From the NCBI GenBank assembly GCA_015680685.1, contig MNCI01017964.1, positions 22,338 through 50,279 on the forward strand: DNA of 27,942 nt, read 5' to 3'. The position numbers and the translations under genes were made by a program. The notes beneath the pieces are model-generated. The model did no database searches. It saw nothing but the letters and a program-made list of their open reading frames with translations, and was not told the origin of the DNA. The stretch is from Gnetum montanum. Its lineage: Eukaryota; Streptophyta; Gnetopsida; Gnetales; Gnetaceae. Below are positions 1 to 11,234 of this stretch, piece after piece; the first letter of the stretch is position 1; each line of letters begins with the position of its first letter.

Positions 1-520
1 CTCAATCAAATCATCAATGAAATGGTTCCTCATCTCTTCCTTATCATCCTATAGGTGAGGTGAAAACTACATCAAGTAGAGAAATTTCATATCATACTCA
101 AAAATAATGAGATCACCTTGCTCTAGGTTGAATAACTTCTTAGCCTTGATCCTCCTAAACTCCCTAGATACATATTTTTTCATTGAAGGTTCTAAGAAAT
201 TTAGTTCATTTCACCTCTTTATAAATCCAACCTCTAGAAATCCTATTTATTTGCTACCAATGATTAGCTACACCCTTAAGTTGATGGATAGCCAAATAAG
301 TTTGTTATATAGAAGCATAACCCATGAGTTAAAAAGCTTCTTCCACCTCATGTAGTCATTCCAAAGTTACTCCTAGATCTTCAACATCATCAAAAGATAA
401 GGGTTGTAGCCTTTTGAATTACTTCATGAGAACTTGCTCAATGGGCCTTCTATCACTAGTGTTTGTATGATTAAGTTGATACTATCCATTATTTCCAACA
501 TTAAATTGATTCTAGCTTCT
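1..520 (-). pseudogene. Ty3/gypsy gag remnant (cut by window start)
   Basis: On the minus strand this stretch reads as a decayed retrotransposon capsid (gag) domain. From about 390 down to 1 one frame carries, in order, LHEVEEAF, a YLAIHQLKGVANHW block, SREFRRIKAKKLFNLEQGD, an EYDMKFLYL block and FSPHL. This matches the usual order of the retrotrans_gag family, where a helix ending in W is followed by F..Y.......KA.EF..L.QG....EY...F..L..F.P. I count at least five in-frame stops (for example in HW-stop-Q and KR-stop-N), so it is dead. Upstream, down to about 520, the same strand still looks coding (DRRPIEQVLMK). The gag differs clearly from the two other gag genes in this window, so it belongs to another gypsy lineage (Tekay/CRM-like, inferred). 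The rest of the element lies left of the window. Confidence 0.75.
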
Positions 521-612
521 CAAATAAGTGAACATCTCTATCATTACATTATTTTGAGAGAATTCCTAGTAGGATTGTTTAGGGTTTGTCCTATTTGGAA
601 TCTCAAGAATCC

Positions 613-690
613 TTCTTGGTGGTATCTTATACCACAAATTTAAGAATACTTATCAAATTCTTAGATTTAATATAACTTGTAACACCTCAC
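613..690 (-). other. Possible LTR end and primer-binding site of the gag remnant's element
   Basis: Upstream of the gag remnant, the minus strand has a GGTGTTACA end (plus-strand TGTAACACC near 678), typical of gypsy LTR termini. About 45 bases further on is TGGTATAAGATACC, which resembles the initiator-Met tRNA site TGGTATCAGAGC. The spacing is too long for a standard PBS and no matching LTR copy is visible, so this is only a candidate. Confidence 0.25.
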
Positions 691-1640
691 TAACCAAGCT
701 TAAACTAGAAATGGAATACATAGATTTAAAATGTATAAGTTTAAAAAATAAAATTCTACTAAAATAGAAATAAATGGATGCTAAGAAAATTAAGAGGTAA
801 AGTAGTAAGCATTCATAAAATAGACACATAGGAACAAGTAAAACATTGCAAAAGTATAAAATGTTATAAAAGAATACAATGATAATAGCCCCATGTATTC
901 CAAGCCTAACTTCACTAATAAAAGTAGGATGTACCCCTTTTTGCTAAGGCAAAATTATAATACATTATGAAATGTATATAGTAAAAACTTAAATACATAA
1001 ATAATATAAAATAGTGCTAAAATTAAAAATACATTAAAGTGACATTAATCTCTAACATTATATAAAAATATTCAAATTCCAATAACTACATCATAATAAA
1101 TGCAACATAATTAAAGATTGAATAAAATTTGGCTTGCACTAAAAATAGAGAAAGTATAGTACACATTCTCACGTAAAATATCAAACTCACCAATCCTAGC
1201 TGAACATTATAACATAGAATTAGAATTGAATAATAGAAAAATTAATTTATAAATAAAACAAGAATTTTAATTATCAACGCTTCTTCTAAATCCTCCTCAC
1301 AAATAACATAATCACTTGGAAATCATAAAAAATCCAAGAAAATTAATCCTATGACTAAGTAGGGTAAGAAACTACCAAAAAATACTTCCTTATGGATTTT
1401 ATTAGAGACGTTAGGTAGCTATACAATCATGCACATGTGGTAGCTACAAGCAAATGTAAGCCAAATAAATACAAATAAGAAATAAATTGGAAGAAAATAA
1501 TAAAGATAATAAAAATATAATAAATAATTAGCAAAACTAAAAACTCCATCACCACCTTCTAATTCATCAAAAATATCAAACAAACAAAATTGTACTTACT
1601 TAGATATGCTTGATACATAAGTACTCAACTTAACACTATG
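691..1640. other. AT-rich stretch without a gene
   Basis: I see no coding frame, RNA gene or clear repeat here. It could be 5' LTR or leader of the element whose gag lies at 1-520, interrupted on its right by the element at 1646. No second LTR copy is available to test that. Confidence 0.4.
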
Positions 1641-1645
1641 ATATG
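1641..1645. repeat. Target-site duplication, left copy (ATATG)
   Basis: ATATG directly precedes the left LTR and is repeated exactly after the right LTR at 8692-8696. Five bases is the usual duplication for Ty3/gypsy integration. Confidence 0.85.
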
Positions 1646-2391
1646 CGATGAGTAGTACGACACCCCTTATGCCCAACCATATGAATCAAAAGCATTCATG
1701 CACAATCCAGACAAATCCCATATATGGGACTAGTTGTGGCATCTAGATTGTTATGCCTTGATCGTAGTTCATTGTCTTCCCACTTGGATTAGTGCTAGCT
1801 TTGTCATGTATGGTTTAGGCTAAAGTGAGACATATGATTCTTGATGTTGTTGTGGCCTTATGTTGATCCTAACAATAATAAAGAAATCAATTATTTAAAC
1901 TAGTTACCAATGGAAAGTAAAGTCTAAACTAGCCTATGGGTGATGAGTGTTCATTCCCAACTTGCTGTACAAATCTTGAACCCACATATACACTACTAGG
2001 ATTACCAAGTGCTATGCTACTGGGCGAACCAAGCAATAACACTGTTGGGATTAGCAAATACATGTTTATTCTTGAAACTGGTTATGCTCATTTCACCAAT
2101 TCATTAATATGCATGGAAATGTAAATATTAACTAAGTACATGAAATGTAAATTGCATTAAAAGTAAATTTAATCTAAGTCAAAGTGTTACAATGAATAAG
2201 AATCAATCTTGATCTTATTACCATTCATGGAATGTGTCTAGGTACATTGCCACTCAAATAAGATGTTGTACAACTAACTTGGATCCACACTGTGGGCACT
2301 CACTGACTATTCTCTAAGATTACAAAATAAAAATGCAAGAGTTCGACTACTCTATTAACGAAAGAATTGCATAAACATGGCTATGAGCACA

Positions 2392-2399
2392 TATTTATA
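2392..2399 (-). promoter_or_regulatory. LTR TATA box
   Basis: The minus strand reads TCTATAAATATG about 245 bases into the LTR, just after the U3 minisatellite. A box of the same core, TATAAATA, is in the LTR of the related plus-strand element (23597). In the 5' LTR of this element the same site (near 8383-8390) reads CAATAAATA, so the copy that would drive transcription has lost the box. Confidence 0.6.
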
Positions 2400-2409
2400 G
2401 AGAAAAATA

Positions 2410-2580
2410 GACACTACATCGATGGGGCCACATCGATGTAGTAGATTGCATCAATGGGGCCTAGTCGATGAGGCCTCATTAATGCAACTAACCACGTCGA
2501 CGGGGCCTCATCGATGAGGCTCAGTTATCGAGATTGTGTTATCAGGGCCTTGTTATTAAGGCCTTGTTATCGACGCTAAG
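2410..2580 (-). repeat. U3 minisatellite, 3' LTR copy
   Basis: Short diverged repeats fill U3. One block repeats ATCGATGGGGCC/TCGATGAGGCC-like units of 12 to 18 bases. The next is a 14-base unit of the form TTATCAGGGCCTTG, present in about four copies here against about seven in the 5' LTR. Confidence 0.75.
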
Positions 2581-2644
2581 ATATCAAAGACAACCAAAAA
2601 TTTTACTTTTTTATTAGAAGTTCCAGCCACTTGATGATTCATCA

Positions 2645-2654
2645 TACCCCCACG
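2645..2654 (-). other. Polypurine tract
   Basis: Directly inside the 3' LTR the element strand reads CGTGGGGGTA, then the LTR start TGATGA. Position and the G run fit the plus-strand primer (PPT). The terminal T/A interruption is unusual but common in old copies. Confidence 0.6.
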
Positions 2655-4767
2655 ATTGAATAAAAACTCATACTCAAGTTAACAGAATAGGATCAAGCTT
2701 TCTTTACAAAATTGGAAAGGTATAGAATTATTGACTAACACTAACTACTAATTAACTCTTACAAAATGACAAAGTGACAAAAACACTGGATAGGCTTTGA
2801 AGATTACAAAATTTGTAGAGTTCTTTAAGAATCCAATGAAGATGGTTCTTCTTGTTGTCACTAGCGATAGCAAGCTTCCAACCCAGATTGTTATGTTAAT
2901 GCTTCTTTGGTTATGTGGAACATTCTCGAAGGATGTAATAAAATTCCTTGTCATCATCGCATGAATCTATCAAGCCTATAATGCTTGAGCATCTATCTTA
3001 CATGTGCTATAGGTTGTTCATGGGCATATCCTCTGTTGTCCCTCTCTTGGCTTCATTTCCATGCTTGGAAAAAGACCTTCTTCCTTAGGCATTTCTTTTA
3101 GCATCACATATAGTCACCAAAGGATCAACATTAGTTTTGGCAAATTTTCCTTAATAATTAACCCTTTCAGATCCCTTAGTTTTTATTTAACCACAAGGTA
3201 ATGATAGCATACTATGCCCAAGGCTATGAGGTAATTAAAATCATCAAGTTATTCACATTATTTTGATCAATTACTATTAGTTACTATGATGTTCAAAAAT
3301 AGGATGTTAGAAAATATTTCAAAATTTCAAAGTGGACATCCCTAGCCCCCATCACTAATAAGCATAACTCTGGAAGCACACAAGTTTTCAAATAATTGAA
3401 ACTAAAGGTTTGATTCAGAAGATGACCAAGAAATATTAAAATTGAAGGATATTTTAACAAAAAAATAGAAAAAGGTAAAAGAGTAATTGGAACTGATGAG
3501 AAGTAGTCCCAAAATTATGCATAAATTTAGAGAAGCTATCATTGATGTTTTGGAAGAAGTGAAGGTTAGTTCAAAGTCATGATCAACAAAACTTATGCAA
3601 GTGGGTCCTCCCCAAAGTAGGCTCTTGCCATAATGCCCTTACATAACCACTTCTATATATTTTCATGGGCATCCAAGAGGTTAAATGTAGACCATGCCTT
3701 CATTCCAACAACACACAACTACCATGGCTCAGATGTTACACTATACTACACAAAACTAGAAGGCTTATAATTGCATGCAGTTGTAAGGTGAATAATGGGA
3801 TGAGAAGGGATTGCAAAGATAGGGATATAAGGTACTTGACCATGTTCACAATAGGTTCTTGTGAAAAATATCATTAAAATGATTAGCATACCTATCTGTC
3901 CAAGTTCAAACCAAGTCCATATTGTGAACAATATCTTTGCATTGATGTGTTTCTTCTGACTGACCACCATGAGTCCATGACCACCTCAAAGAACAACCAT
4001 CACTCCAAAAAGAGAAGAAGGACGGAAGGACCTTAGTTAGAGGAAAATATTTAGGCATGGGTAACATGGCTTTCCAACCCCATAACTAGTGCTTATATCC
4101 CATTATTGTATCTAAGGGGTGTGCTTTGAATTCCCATTATTTATTTTTTTCTCTCTCTTTTTTTCCTTTTTCTTAAAATATTTTTGTTTTCTTTGTTTTT
4201 GTATTTTTTCTATTATTTTTTTTTCCTTTTTTTTGAAATGGGAATTGATTCCTTTATATTAGTCAATGGAGGAGTGATGATACATTCCAAGAGGAGTCAT
4301 AAACCACACAAAGGGAGACAAAAAGCAAACCTAAAAAGTTCTCTTGATGTCACACCCTTATCATTCTTGCTTGGTCATTCCCTCTTTCTTCAAGGTATAA
4401 TGGTCATTGATTAATTTAGGTTCATAAAAGAAAAACAAAATTTTTTCCATGAAAAAGACCTTTTATTCAAAGAACTAGATGGATCGATGAAGTGGTATCA
4501 CTACTTTACACAATTACTTACCCAATCATCTTGATAGCATAGCACAAAAACCCAATACAAGTGTTGACTTCTACATCATGACTTGGTAATATTATTACCA
4601 AAAACATAAAAAACATTCATAAAACATAAAGAGAATGACTCGAGAAAAGAGAAAAATATTAAGAAAAGAAAAATATTAAAAAATGGAAAAGATATAAAGA
4701 ATCAGAAAATTTTGAAAGAAATAGAAAAATGATAAAAATTTATCAAAAAAAAGGTGAAAAAAACTTA
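2655..4767 (-). other. Noncoding 3' region of the pol-less element
   Basis: Between the end of the gag ORF and the PPT there are about 2.1 kb with no coding signal. The part at about 3585-4800 is homologous to 19160-20400, the 3' region of the pol-bearing element. Shared landmarks, in the same order, are GCAAGTGGGTCCTCCCC, CCCATAACTAGTGCTT, CTAAGGGGTGTG and a long pyrimidine tract. The orientation relative to the element is the same in both. No env-like ORF is seen. Confidence 0.75.
4144..4174 (-). other. Internal polypurine run (element strand)
   Basis: A 31-base uninterrupted pyrimidine run on the plus strand, a purine run on the element strand, about 1.5 kb before the 3' LTR. An equivalent 45-base run sits at 19739-19783 in the related element. 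It may be low-complexity DNA or an extra internal priming tract; the sequence cannot decide. Confidence 0.5.
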
Positions 4768-7533
4768 TTAGTTCTTGAACCAGGATGGAGCATCTCCCCC
4801 ATGACTAATCCTATGGCCACACATTCAGGAGATGGATTGTATAATCCCTTGGTTATACACCACTGGTTTCAGATATATCATTGTTACTAATTTAATTAAT
4901 CATATGGTAGCACATCTAACATTGGTGATAGTCTCGTTTGGATCATTTTGAGACATATCTTCATCTAGATTTGAAGGTATTTTCATTTTTGGGGATCTAG
5001 ATGTATTTGCTTCTTCTTCATAATTTTCTATTTTAATTCCTTGGTCTTTGTGTTTAATATCCTTTTCCATTGTATAATCAGAGTGTAATATATCTATGTC
5101 TAAGTTGTTTGTTTGGTCAATTTTCTTATGTCTAGAACTAATAAGTGGATCAGTTGCCTCCATGAATTTTTAAAATAATTTTATATTCTCATTTTCAACC
5201 CATTGGGTGTCTTTAGGTTTAGTGGCTACTACGTAGATTGGTTTTTGCTCATATACTTGGTTCTTAACTTTGTTGTGGGCTATGTTAATATTATGAATTT
5301 TCAACCTACAACTACACCCTTTACTATTAGTAGTGATGCATAGATTCTTTTATCTCTCCATAGTGCTAAATTCATCGCTTCTGTTAGGTGTTGGAGTAAT
5401 GAAAAATGTTGGCCTTTGCATGGGATTAGAGGACACTAGTTGTGGAAGGAAGGGTGTTGCACTTGATTGGCATTGTGCTAGCTTGGATGAGTTAGTAGGT
5501 CCACATGTTTTGTGCTTATGCATGGAAATGGTCCTAAAGAAAGGGTATTTCCCAGATTGTGGTGGAGATCTATTGGCATTATCATTTCTATGTATGTTCA
5601 TAGCTCAAGTGGCATTTTCTTGTTGATGTTGTGATGATAAACCTTCCTGTGTTGCTAGTGCTAACATATGGTGGAGGGAAGTATGAGAATATTGAGGATA
5701 TGATGAAGGATGAGAGGTGTGAGGTGGTGATCCTTCAGAAGAAGTTGCAAGTCAATGATATTTAGGAGAGTGGTAGTAGCAATTTGAAGTAGAGGAAGTA
5801 GAACCAGTCAAGGAAATAGGTTGTTGAACATAATACCCATATGGGTTCGATCAGTAGTAAGGGTAGGGCTAGTTTAGTGGTGGCCTCCCCCATGACTTTG
5901 GATTTCACCACTACAATTGATGATAGTGTTGAGGCTGGTAATAATTCCTCCTAGGATAATATGATTGGTTTTGTGACTATGTATAATTACAGTGCGGAAA
6001 AGGATATTTCCTAGGCATGTGCTTTTGTACAAATTTGGGATTTAACGAAAAAGCCTAATACTCATGTAGATGTGACATGACTAGGCAATGGCCCTTGAGG
6101 TATTCATATATGTAGATGTCACATCCATCATCTTTGTCTATGGTTAAGTCTATTGCCTCACTTTGTTTAGCCATGTTCCCTATTGTTCCTAGTCATTTCT
6201 TGGTTTTTCTTCCTTCATTTATTGTGATCACATGGTTCATTTTGTGTTATCTTCTCCTTTAAAGTTTCTACCAAAGTTGTAGCTTTTTCATTTATCCACT
6301 TTGACATCCTATCTAGCCTTTCCTGGAGTTCATCAAGAGATTTTTGTAGTAGCAAGGTTTGTTGTGAAATCACCTCATCGAGAGCTGCCTCTTTTTCCTC
6401 CTCATAGATATGGATCCTCTTCTTTTGAAGAGTTGGATCCTAGTGATATTTCTCAACATTCTCTTGCTTACATAGCTCTTCTTCTTTTTCCACCTACTTG
6501 ATTAGCCTTTGTATCTTATGGGCTTTTAGTTCATATAATTGACCTTGAACATACATCCCAAGGGTCTCCCTCGTTTCATTACGAAGCCCATCTATGATGT
6601 GGAAAAGGTGCTCTTTCAAGATCAATCATGGTTGGGACATCTACATAGTAGCAAATAGTATCTATCCAAGGACACATCCAAAGGTTCATGATTTTCTTAC
6701 TTCCACCCTTGGATTTGTTTTCTTAGGTTGGACACTGTTACATAGGTTTGGTATTCTTCATTGAAAAGTTCTATCATTGTGGACCACTAGTAGATGGAAC
6801 TTAGTTCCAATGATCTATACCAACTTTCAGCTTCATCTATTAGTGTCCTAGGAAAGTGCTTAAGCTTTTGCCACTTATTCTTTATATTTTTCAAGTCACA
6901 AGCATCATGGAAGGCTTGTAAGTAATGCTATGGATCAAAATCATAGCCTCCCACAAATTTAGATATATTATCCATATCAAACCTTTTTATGCAACTTCCC
7001 CTGTGATGCCTGTGGGGTATCTTAATTGTCTCTATGATCTGCATTAGACTCTTAGTGGCTAACGAGGGTTCATTATCATCAAACATGGCATGGTGAAAAT
7101 TGGTATTTCTATGTTCATGATTTTTCTTGTGGTTTTGATTTCTATCCTTATTTCAATCCCATAGTGAAGCTTTGTCTCTATACGTATGTTCATCTTCATT
7201 AGAACTAGACATTGAAGAAGAAGAGAAAGATGAGGAACTAGGAGAATTTCCATGACTTTGATGGTGTTCCCCATAGTCCCTTGATTTATCTCTTTGAGGT
7301 TTTGAGGAGGTCCTAGGCCTTAAGGTCTTCCCTAGTCTAGGACTTACTTCATCTCCTCTAGAATTTTCTACCTTATATGAATGTAGTCTTTAAGTGTCGT
7401 CAGGGTGATCATGAACATATGAAACCCCTGAATGAGGTTGGTCACTCCAATTTTCTTCAACATATATCTGGTTAGTTCTCCAATGAATGTTCTCTCCATA
7501 TGATGCATTATTGATTCTTTGTGAAAGAGACAT
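4768..7533 (-). pseudogene. Decayed gag polyprotein of the pol-less element
   Basis: The start at 7533 (MSLSQR) lies about 80 bases after the PBS. Most of the 921 codons to the TAA at 4768-4770 share one frame. Broken by stops, the order is a Ser/His/Asp-rich N-terminus, a gag capsid core from about residue 190 (GGYDFDP-stop-HYLQAFHDACD, then KWQKLKHFPRTL and EAESWYRSLEL), an Lys/Glu coiled stretch, a decayed zinc knuckle (CDIYIYEYLKGHC, second Cys lost) and a Pro/Tyr/Gln region (NPYGYYVQQP). It lines up with the plus-strand gag at 24579 over all these parts. Two compensating indels, near 6610-6640 and 6170-6260, shift the middle. It ends ..SHGGD.., matching the plus element. There is no protease DSG. 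An extra acidic segment at 5163-4903 has no match in the other copy. Confidence 0.85.
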
Positions 7534-7615
7534 TTTTCTTAGTCAATGCTGTGTGTGACTTAATATTTTTTAAAAGATAAATTGTTAATGCATTTACAAT
7601 GATCATGTATACCAT

Positions 7616-7634
7616 TCCTTGGCAATGATGCCAA
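7616..7634 (-). other. Primer-binding site, tRNA-Asp type
   Basis: Immediately after the 5' LTR the minus strand reads TTGGCATCATTGCCAAGGA. From general knowledge the plant tRNA-Asp site is TGGCGCCGTTGCCGGGGA. All five differences are C-to-T or G-to-A. Confidence 0.8.
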
Positions 7635-8691
7635 TGATGAGTGGTGACGTACCCCTTATGCCCAACCATATGAATCACAAGTGTTCATGCATGATTTGGT
7701 TGAATTCCATGGATGGGATTAGTTGTGGCATCTAGATTGTTATGCCTTGATCACAGTTCACTATCTTCCCACTTAGACTAGTGGTAGCTTTGTCACATAT
7801 GGTTTAGTCCAAAGTGAGGCATATGATTCTTGATGTTGTTGCTACCTTATGCTACTCCTAATGATAATAAAGAAATCAATTATTTAAACTAATTAACAAT
7901 GGAAAGTAAAGTCTAAACTAGCCTACAGGTGATAAGTGTCTATTCCTAGCTTGGTGTACACATCCTAAACCCATGTATCCACTACTGAGATTACCAAGTG
8001 CTATGCTATTGGGAAAACTAAGGAATAACACTATTGGGATTACCAAATGAATATGTGTTTACACTCAAAACTAGTTGCACTTATTTTTCCAATTCATTAA
8101 TATGCATGGAAATGTAAATATTAACTAAGTACATGAAATGTAAATTGCATGGAAAGTAAATTTAATCTAATTCAAAGTGTTGTAATGAATAAGAATCAAT
8201 CTCAATATTATTACTATTCATGAAATGTGTCTAGGTACATTTCCACTCAAATAAGACACCATACAACTGACTCAGAGCCACACTGTGGGCACTCACTGAC
8301 TATTCTCTAAGATTATAGAATAAAACTACAAGAGTTTGGCTACTCTATTGACAAACAAATTACATAAACATGGCTATGAGTGCATATTTATTGATAAAAC
8401 TAGACATTGCATTGACGGGGTCATGTCGACGTAATAGACTATGTTGATGGTGCCTAGTCAATGAGGCGTTGTCGATGGGGCCTCATCAACACAACTAACC
8501 TCGTTGATGGGGCCTTGTCAACAGGGCCCAATTATCGGAACCTTGTTATCAGGACCTTATTATCAAGGCCTTGTTATTGAGGCCTTATTATCAAGGCTTG
8601 TTATCAGGGCCTTGTTATCATATCTAAGATATTGGAGCTAACCAAAAAGTAGACTTTTTATCAGATATTCTAGCCAATTTATGATTCATCA
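7635..8691 (-). repeat. 5' LTR of the pol-less element
   Basis: 1057-base LTR with TGATGA start and TCATCA end on the element strand, abutting the PBS without spacer. It is collinear with 1646-2644. The U3 part (8400-8636) holds an expanded minisatellite. Confidence 0.88.
8400..8636 (-). repeat. U3 minisatellite, 5' LTR copy
   Basis: This is the counterpart of 2410-2580 with about seven 14-base units of the TTATC..GGCCTTG type (about 8522-8634) against about four in the other LTR, plus GTTGATGGGGCC-like units before them. The extra units account for most of the LTR length difference. Confidence 0.75.
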
Positions 8692-8696
8692 ATATG
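8692..8696. repeat. Target-site duplication, right copy (ATATG)
   Basis: Exact match of 1641-1645, directly after the terminal A of the LTR at 8691. Confidence 0.85.
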
Positions 8697-8790
8697 CTTC
8701 ATGCTATGGTCACCATAGATAGATGCTGCTTACTATGATATGCTTCACTCTGTAAGAGGTTGACTTATTACCATGATATGCTTCATAGTA
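8697..8790 (+). repeat. Short dispersed repeat at the insertion site
   Basis: ACTATGATATGCTTCA occurs at 8732-8747, and with one change (ACCATG...) at 8770-8785. The two element flanks, joined after removing one ATATG, give a third copy of the same motif. The element therefore landed inside a small repeat cluster. Confidence 0.65.
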
Positions 8791-10050
8791 TGAATATCAT
8801 AGATGGATAATATGGTTGGCCAAATCATAATTGATGTTAATTTATTAAACACCAATCCAATAAAAAACAAATTCCTTAATTATGGGGAGATAAATTCAAC
8901 TCTTAAATGGAACAAAAAAGAAGTCAAAGCTTAAGAGTTGTATTATTGATCAAAAATTTCTAACATGTCAAATGAGGCCAAGATTCAAATGTGAGTTTAG
9001 ATAACTATCTAAAAATGGAAAAGGATTCCTAAAAAACATATAATATTCTAGAGGCTAACCTAAGCTATGACAAATGTTAGAATATCATTAGTCGTTATTT
9101 TTAGATGATTTGGGTAGTTCTAGAGGCTACTTATTTTTTTTTTTGCCATTTTCTCAATTTTTTGTTTCTAGAAGGCTAGGGATTAATTTACAAAAGTTGC
9201 TCAATATATTGCAAGAAATCAAAAAATAATGACATCTATTCCAACCTGCATCACAACCTCATGATGGGGGTCATGATGGACTAGGGAGGACACCTTGTAA
9301 TCCACATTAATAAGATGAATAACTTTTCCTTCTAATCCATTAGCATCTAGAGTTGTTTAGAGGGTTAAAATGCAAAAAATTACTCTAAACCCTAGTTCTA
9401 TAGCTTAAATTTTAGCAAAATTTAGAGTGAAGGAAAAATATGGTTATTAGAAATGTTAACTAGAATCCCATGCATGATAAAAAATCTCATAAGTGGATGA
9501 AAATATAAAAAGTAATAATAAAATATTTACATATGAGAATCCAAGCATCTTGAAAAACAACTACTAAATCAATGGAAATTGGTAAAAAAATATGTGTGCA
9601 AAATAAACATTATCAAAACCCTTAAAGAGAAGTTAATACCAAAAATTACCCTTCCTAAAAATGAAAATGATAAAGAGAATATTCTTGCATAACTTCAATC
9701 TCCCAAAAAAGCTCTAAATTCTAAGCAAGATTGTAGGTTAACAATGGGATCTAAGTTCTCAAATGAGATTTGGAAATATGTCTTACCACAAGTCCAAGTT
9801 AATAACATAGAGCTAGTTGATAATAGATCTAGATTTAAATCCTCACTAATCTAGTAGTCTCCCTCTTTGACTTTATCTCCCAGATGTCAATAAGATGAGA
9901 TAAAAGAATTCTCTCTCACAAAATAGTTACAAGACTTATATTCTTGTAATGATTTGGCAACATTAGGTAAGGAGATCTCTCATTGCAAAATGAAATTTTA
10001 ATTTTAAAGATATTTTTAAATCCTTTGTCTTACATGTGCTATTAACTAGT
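8791..10050. other. AT-rich stretch without a gene
   Basis: No coding frame, RNA gene or terminal repeat that I can support. It may be old, unrecognisable transposon DNA. Confidence 0.4.
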
Positions 10051-10110
10051 GTTGGCCTAATGGTAAGACACTTGATTTGAAAGCTCCAAGTCATGGGTTT
10101 GATTTTGATA
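10051..10110 (+). mobile_element. tRNA-derived SINE head (old copy)
   Basis: TTGGCCTAATGG (10052-10063) fits the RNA polymerase III A box, and GGTTTGATTTT (10096-10106) fits a B box (GGTTCGANTCC) after C-to-T decay. The spacing of about 33 bases between the boxes is normal for a tRNA. The arms do not pair well enough for a working tRNA and no anticodon stem is evident, so a tRNA-derived SINE head or tRNA pseudogene is the better reading. No poly-A or poly-T tail is clear downstream. Confidence 0.5.
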
Positions 10111-11033
10111 GTTAATGCTAAATTATATAAAGTTCTAATTTAACTATATATCTTAGGATGTACCTATGTTTCACTTATTTTGTGATAATAAGTGTTAAGG
10201 TAAAGATTATAGCTAACAAAAAGGCTAACATAAGATCCTGTAAAACATAAGTTAAAAATAAATCAAATTTAAAAACTAAAAGCCAAATCTAAAAGAATTT
10301 ATTAATTTATAAAAATACAAAGTAGTTAATCCAAGCATACCACAAACTAGAGTAGTACCTCATGTGCTAATAACCCATTGGGTGCCTAATTCCTACTAAT
10401 TCAAAACTCCAACAAAAGATTAGTGAACATATGATTGATTAAAAGAAAAATCTAAAAATGCTAAAAATAAAAATATATGAAAAATATTAAAATATGGTAA
10501 AAACATTAAAATAAAATAGAATTAAAAAGGAAATAAAATATTAGAATATATAAAAGTAAAAGATCATTAAATAGGATATAGGTAGACACATAGCTCGAAT
10601 CACAAAAGCATAATAAACATAAGAAAAGAAGTTAATAAGCATAGACATAGATGAGCAAATAAGACCTCAAGGGTTCAAATCACAAACATACCAAGAGATA
10701 ATGGGTATCTAGACTAGCGGTATTACATGTACTATATAAGAAGTATTGATCATTTTGGAAAGATAACTTAAAAGACAAAATGTATTTACTCAATAAGAAT
10801 AATGTTAACTTTAACATCACTAGTTTAGCTATATATTTATGATGTATATATATTGTTTGGCTTAGAGGATATTTCTTCTTTTCAAATTAAGGAAATCTTA
10901 AAATTAATTTACTAAGAATTGATTTTCATGTTGAAAAAAAATCAAAGCCTATAATAAATAATTCTTGTTATGGAATTTGTTTATTATTACAATTTATGTC
11001 AATAATTGGTACAATTATTACATATCTACATTA
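10111..11033. other. AT-rich stretch without a gene
   Basis: Nothing coding. The first 100 bases may be the body of the SINE, but its 3' end cannot be set. Confidence 0.35.
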
Positions 11034-11234
11034 ATTCATGTAAAAACCCCCATCTCTTGGCTCAACATTATTGGCTAAACCATTATAGCATTATGATAAT
11101 AATTATTTATTTTTCATGACAAAGTCTAGCCAATACATAGCTATAATAATTCTTGTGAAAATGTTCATCTCTTGGTCCAATGTTATAATGATAACTATTT
11201 ATTTTCTATGAAAAAGTCTAACCAACTAGTAGTT
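11034..11234 (+). repeat. Diverged direct repeat, two copies
   Basis: Copy one (11034-11142) and copy two (11149-11234) share the order ATTC.TGT.AAAA, CATCTCTTGG, a TTATGATAA-like core, TATTTATTTTC.ATGA, AAAGTCTA.CCAA and TAG. Copy two lacks about 20 internal bases. Function unknown. Confidence 0.55.

Larger units (their letters stand above)
1646..2644 (-). repeat. 3' LTR of the pol-less element
   Basis: This 999-base copy is collinear with 7635-8691. On the element strand it starts TGATGAATCA and ends ACTCATCG; the 5' copy ends ACTCATCA, so the last base here has changed from A to G. TGATGA and TCATCA form the terminal inverted ends. Most of the 58-base length difference between the LTRs lies in the U3 minisatellite. 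Confidence 0.88.
1646..8691 (-). mobile_element. Complete pol-less Ty3/gypsy LTR retrotransposon
   Basis: A 7.05 kb element on the minus strand. It has LTRs at 7635-8691 (5') and 1646-2644 (3'), a tRNA-Asp-type PBS directly inside the 5' LTR, a G-rich tract next to the 3' LTR and an ATATG target duplication. The internal part is only about 5 kb. It has one long decayed gag-type ORF (7533-4768) and about 2.1 kb of noncoding 3' region. I find no reverse transcriptase, RNase H, integrase or DSG protease motif in any frame. The LTRs differ at about 14% of sites over the roughly 190 bases I aligned by eye, mostly transitions, so the insertion is old. PBS type and gag shape suggest the Athila/Tat side of Ty3/gypsy; the clade is inferred. 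The layout fits the gag-only class called TR-GAG in plants. Confidence 0.88.

Noticed and set aside
5333-5626. 97-codon plus-strand frame
   Set aside because: It lies antisense to the gag ORF of the minus-strand element, whose frame aligns with the other gag copy.
8404-8634. CRISPR-like array from the repeated 14-base units
   Set aside because: The units are tandem without spacers, sit in an LTR and vary between units; this is a minisatellite.
10040-10120. Functional tRNA gene
   Set aside because: The two promoter boxes fit, but the stems do not pair and the B box is mutated.
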